DNA of 64,000 bases from Elusimicrobiota bacterium (GTDB lineage Bacteria > Elusimicrobiota > Endomicrobiia > Endomicrobiales > Endomicrobiaceae), in assembly GCA_031274365.1 (NCBI GenBank), contig JAISQF010000014.1:1-64000 (forward strand), written 5' to 3'. Positions 10,733-21,330 of this stretch are shown one piece after another. A program made the position numbers and the translations under genes. Numbering within the stretch: position 1 is the first letter of the stretch; each line of letters begins with the position of its first letter. The notes beneath the pieces are model-generated. The model made no database searches and was not told the origin of the DNA. It saw only the letters and a list, made by a program, of their open reading frames with translations.

Positions 10733-13700
10733 ATGGATAAGAAAAGAAAATTTCTACCCCTGTTTCTATGTTCGATGAATAATATTTTATTTTCAGATCT
10801 ATTTAGATTCTGTTTAAAAAACATTAGTCAGTCTATCTCTGCGTTCAAAATGTCGATATTGTTATCTATCATTTCTATATCAATACTAATTCCTAAAAAT
10901 CTTTTTGCCCAAGTTGATGTCAGCAGTTTTCCGGGTTTGGCCGCATATATAAGCGTGAATAATTATAATATTAATCTTATAGGCAATATTATATGGGAAG
11001 GTTCGTTAAACCCTATTGCGTCTAATGGAACTATAAGAGGCGGCGCCGGCAACGATAGTTGGTTGATGTCTGGAAATGAAATTTTCAACGGTTTTTCTCT
11101 TGCAAGTAAAAACATTTCTTTCGTCGGAAATATAAATTTTGGAAAGTTTTTTTCAAATTCAGGCAATGGAAGCGTTTTTAACGCTAATTTGTCTAATGTT
11201 AATTTTACAGATGGAAAAATTAGTTTTGCAAGCAATACGGTAAATAAGACTGCTGACGATAGTTACGGCGGAGCTTTTTATGTAATTGGAAATTCAAATA
11301 TTAATTTTGAGAGGACTACCGCCGGCTTTGAAAATAATAGAGCGGATAGCGCGAGAAACGCATATGGCGGAGCTATTGCAATTTCAGGATCAAGCAAGAT
11401 GTCATTTGTAAGCGGTAAAGTTGATTTTTCTTCAAATTATGCCAAAAATGACGGCGGCGCTTTATATTTTTTTAATAATTCCAACTCTTTAATGTCATTT
11501 GAAAATATGGAAATAAGATTTTCAACAAATACAGCGGGCGCGTCGGGCGGGGCTGTGCATGCTTTGAATAACTCTATTCTTACTTTTGTGAATTCAGATA
11601 TTATATTTACTTCAAACAGCGCGTTATTAACTGGCGGGGCTATGTTTTTACAAAGCGCAGTAGCAAATTTTACAGCCTCTACAATAACCTTTATTTACAA
11701 TAGATCTCAATCAGGCGGAGCTGTCAATGTAAATAATGCAAATAATATAAATAACGCATTATCATTTAATTCCTCTCTTGTAAATTTTGCAAGCAATACC
11801 GCCGTAAATAATGGAGGCGCTGTAAACGCTTGGTCTAATGTGAATTTTACTTTTAATAATTCATATATTAATTTTAATTCCAACAGAGCGCTTCAAGGCG
11901 GCGCAATTTATGTCGATAATGTAAATATTTCTTTTAATAGTTCAACGGTGGTTTTTTCTAAAAATAATGCCGCTCAGGGTTCGGATATATTTTTAACAAA
12001 TAATTCCAATTCTCAAATAACATTCACTAATTCAAGAGTAGTCTTTTTACCAAACGATGAAGTTATAAATACTATGATCTATTTTCAAGATGGAATAAAC
12101 GGTAAGGTTAATTTCATCGGCGGGGCTGTGGTTTTTCAAGGGCATAAAAATAAAATATATTTTTCAAACGGATCAAATTCTCAAATTCTTTTTAATCCTA
12201 ACGTTTGGGTTTTTCAAGACAATGCAAATGAAACCGGAAACAGCGCTATTATAGATTTCTTTACCGTTTTTAAAAATATAATTCAATCAAATAGAATACA
12301 AATGAATTTTGAAAGTTTGGGAAATAAAGCTCAAAACGGAGGCTTTATATATTTACAAGGCGAGGGATATAGTTTGAGTTTTGAAAGAAATGCGTTATTT
12401 TCTTCAAATACGGCAATTTCTGACGGCGGCGTTGCAGCTTTGCTCGACGCATCAACAATTACTTTTAGCGGGGCAAATACTAATTTTATAGGAAACGCGG
12501 CGGTTAGAGGCGGAGTTTTTTATATGTTCAACGGTTCCGCTTTTACCGTTAATAATTCAGCCGTTAATTTTATTGGAAATAAAGCGGCATACGGCGGAGT
12601 AATAATGTTTAACAATGTCATAGCGGGAAGAATTGAAATAAAAGCTTTTTTTAATTCTGTGTCGGCAAAACTTTCAAACAACAGCGCTGAAATAGACGGC
12701 GGCGTTTTCTATATGTTAAACACGTCAAATCTTATGTTTAGCAATTCAAACGTTGAGTTTTCTTCAAATATAGCCGTTTCAAGCGGCGGAGTAATTTTTT
12801 CTCAAGGACAAGAATATTCTTCCGTTACTATGCGCGGAGGGCAATTGTCTTTTCTATCCAATAAAGCCGCGGCGGGAGGGGCAGTCTCAATTCAAAATGC
12901 AGCAAGCATAAATATTACAAATACAAAAGTAAATTTTAGTTCAAATTCCGCTTCTCTATACGGGGGAGCATTGTCTGCGGAAAATGGAGCCGTATTTTCG
13001 GTTTCATCTTCTTCTATTTTCTTTTCGTCGAACACAGCTCAAAGAGGCGGCGCTGTCTATATTGTAAAAGTTTCAAGTTTTGCTTTTGACGGTTTTTCTG
13101 CTCAGTTTTTATCTAATGCCGCCGATATTGGCGGAGCAATTTTTATAGATGCGTCAACCGCTTTATTTAGAAATAATATATCAGTCAATTTTATTTCAAA
13201 CACTGCAAAAACTGTCGGCGGAGCCGTTGATATAAACAATAGAGGTTTTTTAATCTTTGACAATAAAGCTAATGTCGTCTTTAGAGGAAATTCGGCATCG
13301 TCAGGCGGAGCCGTTAATCTATCGGATTCTGATTCAAAGATAGATATTAAAAATAATTCAAACGCGGCTTTTATAAATAATAGAGCCGATGATGGAAGCG
13401 GCGGAGCAATATTTCTAAACTATGGACAAAAAATAAATTTTAGCGGATCAACTATTTCTTTTATCGGGAATACGGCAAGTAAAATGGGAGGCGGCGTTTA
13501 TATTGCGACAGGATCCTTTAGCATAATAAACAGCAGTATTTCTCTTATGGGAAATACGGCTCAAAGAGGCGGCGCAATTTATGCAGAAAATGCCTCAGTT
13601 TTACTCAATGGAAATATATCCGTTGAAGGCAATAGAGCTTTAGAAAACGGCGGTGCAATTTATGCTTTGAAAAGCTCAATAAGTTTCAACAGTCAAAACA

Positions 13701-16700
13701 ATATAATATTTAGAAATAATACGGCCGCGGCATATTTTAACGATATATATTTAGATTCGTCTGAAATCTATTTTACAATAGGATTGAGAAATGATTTAAG
13801 GCTCGAAAGCGGCATTTGGGCTGTAAATAGAAGCTCTATAATGTTTAACGGTGCGGGAGAAAGAAGCCAAATTTATTTTAGCGGACTTAATGTTTTTAAC
13901 AATATGTCTTATTTAAATTTAAATGTTGCCGGAAATGTGAGAGTGGATAAATCGTCGTTTAATTATATAAATAACGAGACGAATTTATATTCCAATTCGA
14001 CGATAACTTTTACAAATTCAAACGTTAATTTTATCGTCAACAAATCTTCAACCGGCGGAGCTTTGAATTCTCAACAATTTTCTTATATTTCTTTTACAGG
14101 TTCAAGCATATCGTTTGTCTCTAATACCGCTTCTCAAAACGGAGGAGCCGTTTACTTAGACGGCGGACAAATTCTTTTTACAAATTCCAGTTCGGTTTTT
14201 AGCAATAACGAAGCGCTAAATGGAAAAGCTTTGTATGTAAAAAACGGGACAATAAAATTTTTACAAAGCTTTGTCGAGTTTAGAGATTTTAGAAATTACT
14301 CTTCTACTTCAAATATTGTCTATGTTGAAACGGGCGCCGCGGTTTTTAATAATTCGATAATAAATTTTACAAACAACACTACTGCTGACGACGGAGCTGT
14401 TTTTGCATCAGGCTCGGCGCAGGGAGACATTTCATTTCAAGGAATTTCATCTTTTAGCGCTGTGGGCAATTCCGCTAAAAACGGAGGATTTATTTATCTT
14501 AATAATCAAAATCTTACGCTTTCCGGCGGCGCTTGGTTTATAAATAACAGCGCTCAAGAAAAAGGCGGCGCAATTTATGCGTCAAATAATTCTTTATTGT
14601 CTCTTGACGCGCAAAGCGGCGTTATTTTTAGACAAAATTTATCAAATAATTTGCCAAATGATATTTATCTAACTTCATCGTCTCTTAAACTTTCTGCGAA
14701 TATGCGGGAAATAATTATTGAGGGCGGAATAGAAGCCGTTTATGGAAGTTCTTTTTCTTATTCCAATAGTTCTTTGGGAGGAAGATTGTCAATCGGCGGA
14801 ATAAATAAATTTATAAATATGGCTTTGTTTAATATAAGCGCAAGGAGCAATGTGGAAGTCAACAGAGCGACTTTTGTTTATACGTCAAATGTAAATCCGC
14901 AGTCTTTAAATCTTTCAAATGCAAATATTTCTTTTAATCAAAGTCTTGTTCAATTTGATAAAAATAATAAATTAAGCGGCGGAGCGATTTATTTAAAAGA
15001 TTCAAATTTAACTTTCAGCGCTTCAAGCGTTTCTTTTTCGACAAACAGCGCTCAAAACGGCGGCGCTTTATATGTTGACGGAAATTCAGCTTTGTCTTTT
15101 TATAATAATTCGTCGATAGAGTTTTCTTATAATAAAGCTCAAAATTACGGAGGAGCCATTTATGCGGACAATTCTTATGTCAATATCGCCGCCGCTTCTA
15201 ATATAGTTTTTAGAAACAATGAGGCCGGCGGAATAAGCAATGATATTTATTTAACCAACGGCGCAAGATTAAACCTTTTGGCAAATAGTAATCAAATACG
15301 TTTTGAAAGCGGCATAATGGGAAATTTAGGAAGCTGGATTGTTTATTCAAACACTGCCGGCGGAAATCTATACATCGGCGGACAAAATATTTTTAACGCG
15401 ATAAACGCTTTTGAAATAAACGGCGGAAGCGTTTCTGTTGTGAATGCCGCTTGGCTGTGGTCGGGCGGAGGGTTGTTGAGTATTTCAAATACGTCAACAA
15501 TTTCATTTAATAATTCTAACGTTATTTTTTCGGATTCTCAAAAAAACATAGATAATTTTGGAACAATCGAAATTAACGGCGGTGCAGTTTCAATATTAAA
15601 TATGCAAAATTCCGGAATTATAAATATAAATAACGGAGAAGTTTTTCTGGGAGATTTTTCAGGTCAGGCTTCGGGCATTGTAAATAAAAACAATACAGAT
15701 ATTTTAACTTTATCCGGCGACGGCGGAGCTTTCAGCGGAACATTTGAAGTAAATTCTGGAACGGTAACAGTTTTGGAAAATGCAAAAATGTTTGGCGGAA
15801 TAAATAATCTTAGAAACGCTTTGTTGCAAATAAGCTCTGGAAGTATTTATTATAAAGTTAATATTTATAATGCGGGTAAATTGGAGCATTTCTCGTCTTA
15901 TCAAAACAATTCGATAATAATCAGCTCGGAAAATATAAAGTTTGATAACAGCGCAAACGGAGCGTCTATTAGATTTTTAAGGGCCGGCGCGGACGTAAAG
16001 ATTAAATATATATTGAAAGATGTTTTAGGAAATTCAAATGGCAATGATTTAATTTTTGAAAATGCCGAAATTTCTTTTGGCACTAATTCTTATAATGCCG
16101 CAAATATAAATACCAAATATACTTTTAGAAACTCTGTGATGAATTTGACAAATATAACAAACGCTTCCACAAGAACCGTTGTCATTCCAAATTTAACCGT
16201 CGATAATGTCAGCTTAAATTTTGGTTTTGGATTTAGACTTGTCAGCGGATCAAATTATGAAATTTATACGGATATTCTCTCTGTTCCGGGAACTTTTACC
16301 GGGACATTAAATCTCGGAGATAATTTGGAAATTCTTGAAGAGATTGCAAGCCAGCCTTCTGTAAGCAATTATAGCGCGACGATATTATCGGACAATGCGG
16401 TTTTTACAGATAAAATTGAAACGGTTTATACCGGACTTCTCTATTCCTATATTATTAGAATAAATTCCGACAGGAAAAAAATAGACGTTGAAGTTTTGCC
16501 GATAGGCGACGACGCGCTTTATTTATCAAATATATCCGCAGGGATAAAAACTTACGATATGAAAGACGACGTTTACTTGCAAGATCCGCGCTGGAATGTA
16601 AATACTCAGACGGAAACGGGAGCGGGAAATTTTGCTATTTCTGGAAAAGGGCTTAGAATATATTCTGTAAAAAGATCGTCTCAAACCGGAGAGATAGGCC

Positions 16701-19700
16701 AAAGAACGTCATTGTTTAATCTTGTAGGCGTCACGACTATGACTTTAACGGATGTAAAAATTTCAAGCGCTTTCACATCCGAAAGCGGAGCCGCTTTAAG
16801 ACAGGTAAATGGCGGCGCGCAGACAAATATTATAAACGTTGAATTTACGGATAATGAATCTATACAAAACGGCGGGGCAGTAAATATTTTAAGCGGGATA
16901 TTTATTTCAACTTCAAATAATTATTTAAGAACAGCTTTTATCTCAAATAAATCCGAAAACGGCGGGGCGTTTTTTGCGTCGGGAGATTCCCAAAGTTTAT
17001 TTTTTAGCGCGGAAAATTCCAATACTCTTTTTAGAGTAAATATTGCCTCTCGCTCAGGCGGAGCAATTTTTATAAATTCCAATTCGTCCGTAACTTTTAC
17101 AGCGAGAGGAAATGACGGAATAACTTTTTTAGATAATAAAGCAAATTTGAGAGGCGGAGCGATTTTTGTGTCAGGCGGAGGCAGCGCGATTTTTAATGAA
17201 GAAAAAAACGGCGTTATTGTTTTTGCAAATAATAGCGACGGCTCGGGCTTAAATGATATTCATATTGAGGCAAATGGAATTGTGAATTTCTCAGGTTCGG
17301 GTATGGTAAATATGAATTCAATATCGGGCGACGGCGCTATCAGAAAAGACGGCTCAGGATTTCTGCTTTTAGGCGCCGATAATTCGAGTTTTACCGGAAG
17401 ATTTAGTCAAAGCGCCGGGACAACCGCAGTTTTAGAAAACGCAAAAGTTTTTGGAGGAATAAAAGAAATACAAAATAGTTTGTTAGAGATAACGGGCGCG
17501 GAAATTTCTTCTATGGTAGTCTTAAATTCCGGAGGTCGTTTTGTGTTTTATTCTTCCGATTCTTTAGAAAAAACTATAGGCGGACAAATTACTTTTGGGC
17601 AAACGGGCGCTCAAGCGGTATTTGCAAAAACTTCCTCTATTCAAGAAAAAGCTAATTATATTTTATCGCAAAATATAAGCGCCGGCAATGAAATTGTCTT
17701 TAGGGATTCTTATGTAAAACTTGCAATTAATTCTTTTGATGGAAATATCAGATTTGAAAATTCCTCCATAGATATACGTTCCACGCATACGGTTGCGGCC
17801 GGACAAAGATTGACTTTTGGCAAAATTTCTTTTGAAGGGCAAAATACTTTAACTTTCGGTTTGTATTATGACGGCGCGCAAAATCTTTCTTCAGATTCTC
17901 TTTATTCCACGCAAGCCGGCGACGGGATTATAAGCAATACGTCCGTAACTTGGACGGCATTTAACAGTTATAAAATTAGAGGGAATCAATATTATACGTT
18001 GAACGGCGTTTTTCAAAATATAAAATTTTTAACGCAAATAGAAAGCGTTTATAAAGCCAAAAATTATACATTTTTCCTAACAACTGGAACAACCGACGGA
18101 AGTATAGTCATATATGCGAGAAATGATATTCTCGACACTTTATATATAGAGAATGAAAAGTCCGGCAGCGACAGGTTTTTTAATTTGCGCAAAGGATCTT
18201 TTTGGAATTTAAGGGAAGATTTATCCGATACCGGCGGTGGCGGGCAATTTTATATCGGACATATGGACGGCGGCGGGAATATTTCGGGAGTTATTGATGA
18301 GGATTATGGCGGAGGCGCCGCGTCTTTTTTTAAGATAATAAATAATTCCACGATATTGATTATTGACGGCGTTGAAATATCAAGCGCTTTTGCGGGTTCT
18401 CAGAATTCAAATATTGCGACAAAATATTCAAGCGGTTCGGTTGTTTTTATGTCGAATGCATTGTCAAGAGTTGAAATTAGAAATACCGGGATGCGAAACA
18501 ATTTGTCAAATTTTGGCGGCGGAGCGGTTTTTGCCGAAAGCGGATCTATTTCTATAGACGGAGGTTATTTTATAAATAATATTTCTTCGCAGGGAATGGG
18601 CGGAGCAATATTTATCGGCAAAAATTCTAATCTTTCGCTTAATGGGAAAATAACTTTTTCGGGAAATAAAGATGCAAACGGGTTAAACGATATTTATGTT
18701 GAAACCGGCGGGATAGTAAATATAGGAAATGACGCTCATATAGAAGTTGACGGAGGAATTAAAGGCAATATTGTTTTGGATATACGCGGATATTTCAAAG
18801 GGAATGTGGAGGTCAGCACATTAAATGTTTTGCCCGGCTCTACTTATGAATTAAATAATGGGAAAAATGCAATACAAGTAAATATTTATAATACGATAAA
18901 TTTGGAAGGGATATATAAGATAGGTATATATAAAGCGGGAAATAAAAAGGAAAATGATATTTTGCAGTCGTCAGGTACGATTTCCATATCTTCGCAAAGT
19001 TCTGTTTTGAAAATTTATTCTCATAATGCGGGCAGCGCTGAAAATTTAATTATAACTATAAGCACAAATCAGAAAGGAATGTCTTTTTTCAATATTGAGG
19101 ATGATAATAATTATAAGGGTATGGATTTTATCGGGCAAAATCAAATAAGCGGAGGCTGGGGTAATTATAATTTCATAGTTGAACAAAACAGAAATAAATA
19201 TGGCGACGATAGATTCTATGGACTTCTTAATATAGATGTTACGGGCGAGCCGCTGGCTTATATGGCGCGTTCTTATAGTCAAAGGCAAAGCGCGCAATAT
19301 GTAATTGATCAAGCGGCCGGCGGACAAAAAGAAATGGTTGATCAATTGATGTTTATGTCAAACGGATCTTTAAATGATATTGCTCAAACGCTTGACGAAA
19401 TAAGCGGAGATTTTATTGCCGCGACAATTGTCTCGGACGCATTGGAAGATAATGACGATATTGTTTATCAAAAAGCGGAAGCGGGAAATCCCGTTTCCTC
19501 TTTATCAAATTCAGCGTGGGGGCAAATATCTTATAATAATATTGGTATAAAAAACGACGAGAGCATGGCGGGAGAAATAGAAAATACAGCAAGAAGTATT
19601 TCCGCAGGCATACCTGTGTTTAGCGCAAGAGAAAAAGGAATGGCTGGAATATTTATAAAAGGTAAAAACAGTATAGTAAGACGTCAATCAAATAAAGCTC

Positions 19701-21244
19701 AAATAAACGGAGCGGAAATAGGGGCATACGGCGCTATATATAAACCAGCTCTCGGTATTGATAATATAAAAATGAATTTGAGCGCGGGATACGGCGATTT
19801 CTCGACGGAAAGATATTTCAAAACTTATAATGAAGAATATAATCCAAAAGCAAACTTTGGAGCAAATATTTTTAGGGGAGGAATTTTATCTGAATTTAAT
19901 ATAAATGATTTTGCGGCTATCAATGTCCCCATTAAAATAAAACCATATTTAGGCATAAATTCAACTTTGATAATCAGCCAAAATATAAAAGAAACTGATA
20001 ATGGAAGCCAAAACGCCGCAACATTAAATATAAAAGAAAACGATTATATAAGAACGTCGGGATTATTGGGAGCAAAAATAGAAAAAGATATGGCGTCGGC
20101 GCAATTCTATTTAAAAGCTGGAATTGAAATGCTTTTAATAGGAAATAAAACAGATTCAGAATTTGAGACTAAAGAATATCAGATGAAAATACGAGGTCTT
20201 GATACTGATAATACGATGATGTTTAATGCGGGCGCGGGAGTGAACGCCGCGATAGGCGGGGATATATTGGTATTTGCTTCTTTGAATTTGAGGAAATCGG
20301 CGGATATAAATATTATTGGAGCAAGCGTAGGAGCGGGCTATTCCTTTGGCGCCACAGATGCGCAATCAAAGAGAATAAGAGCGGCGCAACAAGAGAAAAA
20401 ACGCAGACAACGCGAAGCTATAAATATACAAAAACGAGTGGAAAAACAAAAAGAGAAAGAAAGAATAGAAAAAGAAAAAGCGGAAAAGGAAAGAGTAGAG
20501 GAAGAAAAACGGCAAGCCATTGCGAAAGAGAAAGCAAGAATAGAAGAAGAAAAGCGGCAAGCTGCAGCGAGAGAAAAAGAAAGAATAGAAAAAGAAAAAG
20601 CGGAAAAAGAAAGAATAGAGGAAGAAAAACGGCAAGCCATTGCGAAAGAGAAAGCAAGAATAGAAGAAGAAAAGCGGCAAGCTGCAGCAAGAGAGAAAGT
20701 AAGAATAGAACGAGAAAAAGAATTGGCAAAACAAAAAGCAAAAGCAGAATTAGCAAAGCGCCAAGCCGAAGCTGCGGCCAGAGCCTCCTCTATGGTGGAC
20801 AAATACTCGGCAAGTTCTAAAGAGGAGACTATTGATAAAATTAAGGCGGAAACCGTGCTTAAGGGCAATATTGAAATAGTCAATTATAATGAAAGCAAGA
20901 GAAATCCCAAGTTGTTAAAAGATATAAAAGCGGATACAAATGTCATATGGCTTATGGTAAGAGTTCAGCTTGAAAAAAATAAAAAAGTAATGTGGACAAC
21001 GCCTATAAAAATATCGTCAAACGCTTATTTAGACGGTCAGTATAGACTCGGACCAAACGCTATGAATTTGATAATGCGTAAAGTAAAATCATTAGCGGGT
21101 TATAAAATCCGCAGAATAAGAATCGTTAAATATAACGTTAATAAAGAGGTGAAAGAGGATGAGGAAAAATTGGCGGATATGAGAGCTAGAGAATTTGCCA
21201 AAGAATTGTATAGCGTCGGTTTTAGAGTAAACAGAGGTAAATAA
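10733..21244 (+). CDS. Giant Pmp-like autotransporter adhesin with periplasmic helix and OmpA-like tail, 3503 aa
   Basis: This is a type Va secreted surface protein. The ATG has a clear RBS (AAAGGTG). An unusually long signal peptide carries about 39 residues before the hydrophobic core, with likely cleavage after LFA-Q (about 59). The passenger (about 60-2850) is dominated by GGA[IVL] and FxxN motifs of chlamydial Pmp-type beta-helix repeats. Two related non-Pmp segments (around 1650 and 2210) share TVLENAKMFGGI-like sequence. The linker LDEISGDFIAATIVSDAL (about 2885) and a beta-barrel (about 2925-3206, ending GAGYSFG) follow. Barrels normally end the chain. Here a Lys/Glu/Arg-rich helix (3210-3352), including two 40-residue near-identical repeats, and a roughly 150-residue domain follow. 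Its end (KLADMRAREFAKELYSVGF) resembles the OmpA LSxxRAxxVxxYL region. I infer periplasmic anchoring. Confidence 0.9.
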   Translation: MDKKRKFLPLFLCSMNNILFSDLFRFCLKNISQSISAFKMSILLSIISISILIPKNLFAQVDVSSFPGLAAYISVNNYNINLIGNIIWEGSLNPIASNGTIRGGAGNDSWLMSGNEIFNGFSLASKNISFVGNINFGKFFSNSGNGSVFNANLSNVNFTDGKISFASNTVNKTADDSYGGAFYVIGNSNINFERTTAGFENNRADSARNAYGGAIAISGSSKMSFVSGKVDFSSNYAKNDGGALYFFNNSNSLMSFENMEIRFSTNTAGASGGAVHALNNSILTFVNSDIIFTSNSALLTGGAMFLQSAVANFTASTITFIYNRSQSGGAVNVNNANNINNALSFNSSLVNFASNTAVNNGGAVNAWSNVNFTFNNSYINFNSNRALQGGAIYVDNVNISFNSSTVVFSKNNAAQGSDIFLTNNSNSQITFTNSRVVFLPNDEVINTMIYFQDGINGKVNFIGGAVVFQGHKNKIYFSNGSNSQILFNPNVWVFQDNANETGNSAIIDFFTVFKNIIQSNRIQMNFESLGNKAQNGGFIYLQGEGYSLSFERNALFSSNTAISDGGVAALLDASTITFSGANTNFIGNAAVRGGVFYMFNGSAFTVNNSAVNFIGNKAAYGGVIMFNNVIAGRIEIKAFFNSVSAKLSNNSAEIDGGVFYMLNTSNLMFSNSNVEFSSNIAVSSGGVIFSQGQEYSSVTMRGGQLSFLSNKAAAGGAVSIQNAASINITNTKVNFSSNSASLYGGALSAENGAVFSVSSSSIFFSSNTAQRGGAVYIVKVSSFAFDGFSAQFLSNAADIGGAIFIDASTALFRNNISVNFISNTAKTVGGAVDINNRGFLIFDNKANVVFRGNSASSGGAVNLSDSDSKIDIKNNSNAAFINNRADDGSGGAIFLNYGQKINFSGSTISFIGNTASKMGGGVYIATGSFSIINSSISLMGNTAQRGGAIYAENASVLLNGNISVEGNRALENGGAIYALKSSISFNSQNNIIFRNNTAAAYFNDIYLDSSEIYFTIGLRNDLRLESGIWAVNRSSIMFNGAGERSQIYFSGLNVFNNMSYLNLNVAGNVRVDKSSFNYINNETNLYSNSTITFTNSNVNFIVNKSSTGGALNSQQFSYISFTGSSISFVSNTASQNGGAVYLDGGQILFTNSSSVFSNNEALNGKALYVKNGTIKFLQSFVEFRDFRNYSSTSNIVYVETGAAVFNNSIINFTNNTTADDGAVFASGSAQGDISFQGISSFSAVGNSAKNGGFIYLNNQNLTLSGGAWFINNSAQEKGGAIYASNNSLLSLDAQSGVIFRQNLSNNLPNDIYLTSSSLKLSANMREIIIEGGIEAVYGSSFSYSNSSLGGRLSIGGINKFINMALFNISARSNVEVNRATFVYTSNVNPQSLNLSNANISFNQSLVQFDKNNKLSGGAIYLKDSNLTFSASSVSFSTNSAQNGGALYVDGNSALSFYNNSSIEFSYNKAQNYGGAIYADNSYVNIAAASNIVFRNNEAGGISNDIYLTNGARLNLLANSNQIRFESGIMGNLGSWIVYSNTAGGNLYIGGQNIFNAINAFEINGGSVSVVNAAWLWSGGGLLSISNTSTISFNNSNVIFSDSQKNIDNFGTIEINGGAVSILNMQNSGIININNGEVFLGDFSGQASGIVNKNNTDILTLSGDGGAFSGTFEVNSGTVTVLENAKMFGGINNLRNALLQISSGSIYYKVNIYNAGKLEHFSSYQNNSIIISSENIKFDNSANGASIRFLRAGADVKIKYILKDVLGNSNGNDLIFENAEISFGTNSYNAANINTKYTFRNSVMNLTNITNASTRTVVIPNLTVDNVSLNFGFGFRLVSGSNYEIYTDILSVPGTFTGTLNLGDNLEILEEIASQPSVSNYSATILSDNAVFTDKIETVYTGLLYSYIIRINSDRKKIDVEVLPIGDDALYLSNISAGIKTYDMKDDVYLQDPRWNVNTQTETGAGNFAISGKGLRIYSVKRSSQTGEIGQRTSLFNLVGVTTMTLTDVKISSAFTSESGAALRQVNGGAQTNIINVEFTDNESIQNGGAVNILSGIFISTSNNYLRTAFISNKSENGGAFFASGDSQSLFFSAENSNTLFRVNIASRSGGAIFINSNSSVTFTARGNDGITFLDNKANLRGGAIFVSGGGSAIFNEEKNGVIVFANNSDGSGLNDIHIEANGIVNFSGSGMVNMNSISGDGAIRKDGSGFLLLGADNSSFTGRFSQSAGTTAVLENAKVFGGIKEIQNSLLEITGAEISSMVVLNSGGRFVFYSSDSLEKTIGGQITFGQTGAQAVFAKTSSIQEKANYILSQNISAGNEIVFRDSYVKLAINSFDGNIRFENSSIDIRSTHTVAAGQRLTFGKISFEGQNTLTFGLYYDGAQNLSSDSLYSTQAGDGIISNTSVTWTAFNSYKIRGNQYYTLNGVFQNIKFLTQIESVYKAKNYTFFLTTGTTDGSIVIYARNDILDTLYIENEKSGSDRFFNLRKGSFWNLREDLSDTGGGGQFYIGHMDGGGNISGVIDEDYGGGAASFFKIINNSTILIIDGVEISSAFAGSQNSNIATKYSSGSVVFMSNALSRVEIRNTGMRNNLSNFGGGAVFAESGSISIDGGYFINNISSQGMGGAIFIGKNSNLSLNGKITFSGNKDANGLNDIYVETGGIVNIGNDAHIEVDGGIKGNIVLDIRGYFKGNVEVSTLNVLPGSTYELNNGKNAIQVNIYNTINLEGIYKIGIYKAGNKKENDILQSSGTISISSQSSVLKIYSHNAGSAENLIITISTNQKGMSFFNIEDDNNYKGMDFIGQNQISGGWGNYNFIVEQNRNKYGDDRFYGLLNIDVTGEPLAYMARSYSQRQSAQYVIDQAAGGQKEMVDQLMFMSNGSLNDIAQTLDEISGDFIAATIVSDALEDNDDIVYQKAEAGNPVSSLSNSAWGQISYNNIGIKNDESMAGEIENTARSISAGIPVFSAREKGMAGIFIKGKNSIVRRQSNKAQINGAEIGAYGAIYKPALGIDNIKMNLSAGYGDFSTERYFKTYNEEYNPKANFGANIFRGGILSEFNINDFAAINVPIKIKPYLGINSTLIISQNIKETDNGSQNAATLNIKENDYIRTSGLLGAKIEKDMASAQFYLKAGIEMLLIGNKTDSEFETKEYQMKIRGLDTDNTMMFNAGAGVNAAIGGDILVFASLNLRKSADINIIGASVGAGYSFGATDAQSKRIRAAQQEKKRRQREAINIQKRVEKQKEKERIEKEKAEKERVEEEKRQAIAKEKARIEEEKRQAAAREKERIEKEKAEKERIEEEKRQAIAKEKARIEEEKRQAAAREKVRIEREKELAKQKAKAELAKRQAEAAARASSMVDKYSASSKEETIDKIKAETVLKGNIEIVNYNESKRNPKLLKDIKADTNVIWLMVRVQLEKNKKVMWTTPIKISSNAYLDGQYRLGPNAMNLIMRKVKSLAGYKIRRIRIVKYNVNKEVKEDEEKLADMRAREFAKELYSVGFRVNRGK
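20461..20700 (+). repeat. Two near-identical 120-bp tandem units in the autotransporter tail
   Basis: Units 20461-20580 and 20581-20700 start AAGAATAGAAAAAGAAAAAG and differ at only a handful of bases. A third copy begins at 20701 but diverges after about 20 bases. Each unit encodes 40 residues, including EEEKRQAIAKEKARIEEEKR. The near-identity suggests a recent duplication or ongoing gene conversion, and makes this a length-variable site in the helix. Confidence 0.95.
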
Positions 21245-21257
21245 AATTATCAAATAA

Positions 21258-21287
21258 TTGACTAAAGAAGTTGAAATATTGCATAAT
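21258..21287 (+). promoter_or_regulatory. Promoter of rpmE
   Basis: TTGACT (21258-21263), an 18-base spacer and CATAAT (21282-21287), about 45 bases before the rpmE ATG and just past the autotransporter stop. Confidence 0.55.
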
Positions 21288-21330
21288 CGCATTGTCTCAA
21301 AAATATAATATAGACAAAGGAGTAGATAAA

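Noticed and set aside
20338-20883. Long minus-strand open frames (Phe/Ser/Leu-rich) opposite the charged helix of the first autotransporter
   Set aside because: They are the complement of a Lys/Glu/Arg-rich repeat, which avoids stop codons on both strands. They have no RBS and low-complexity products.
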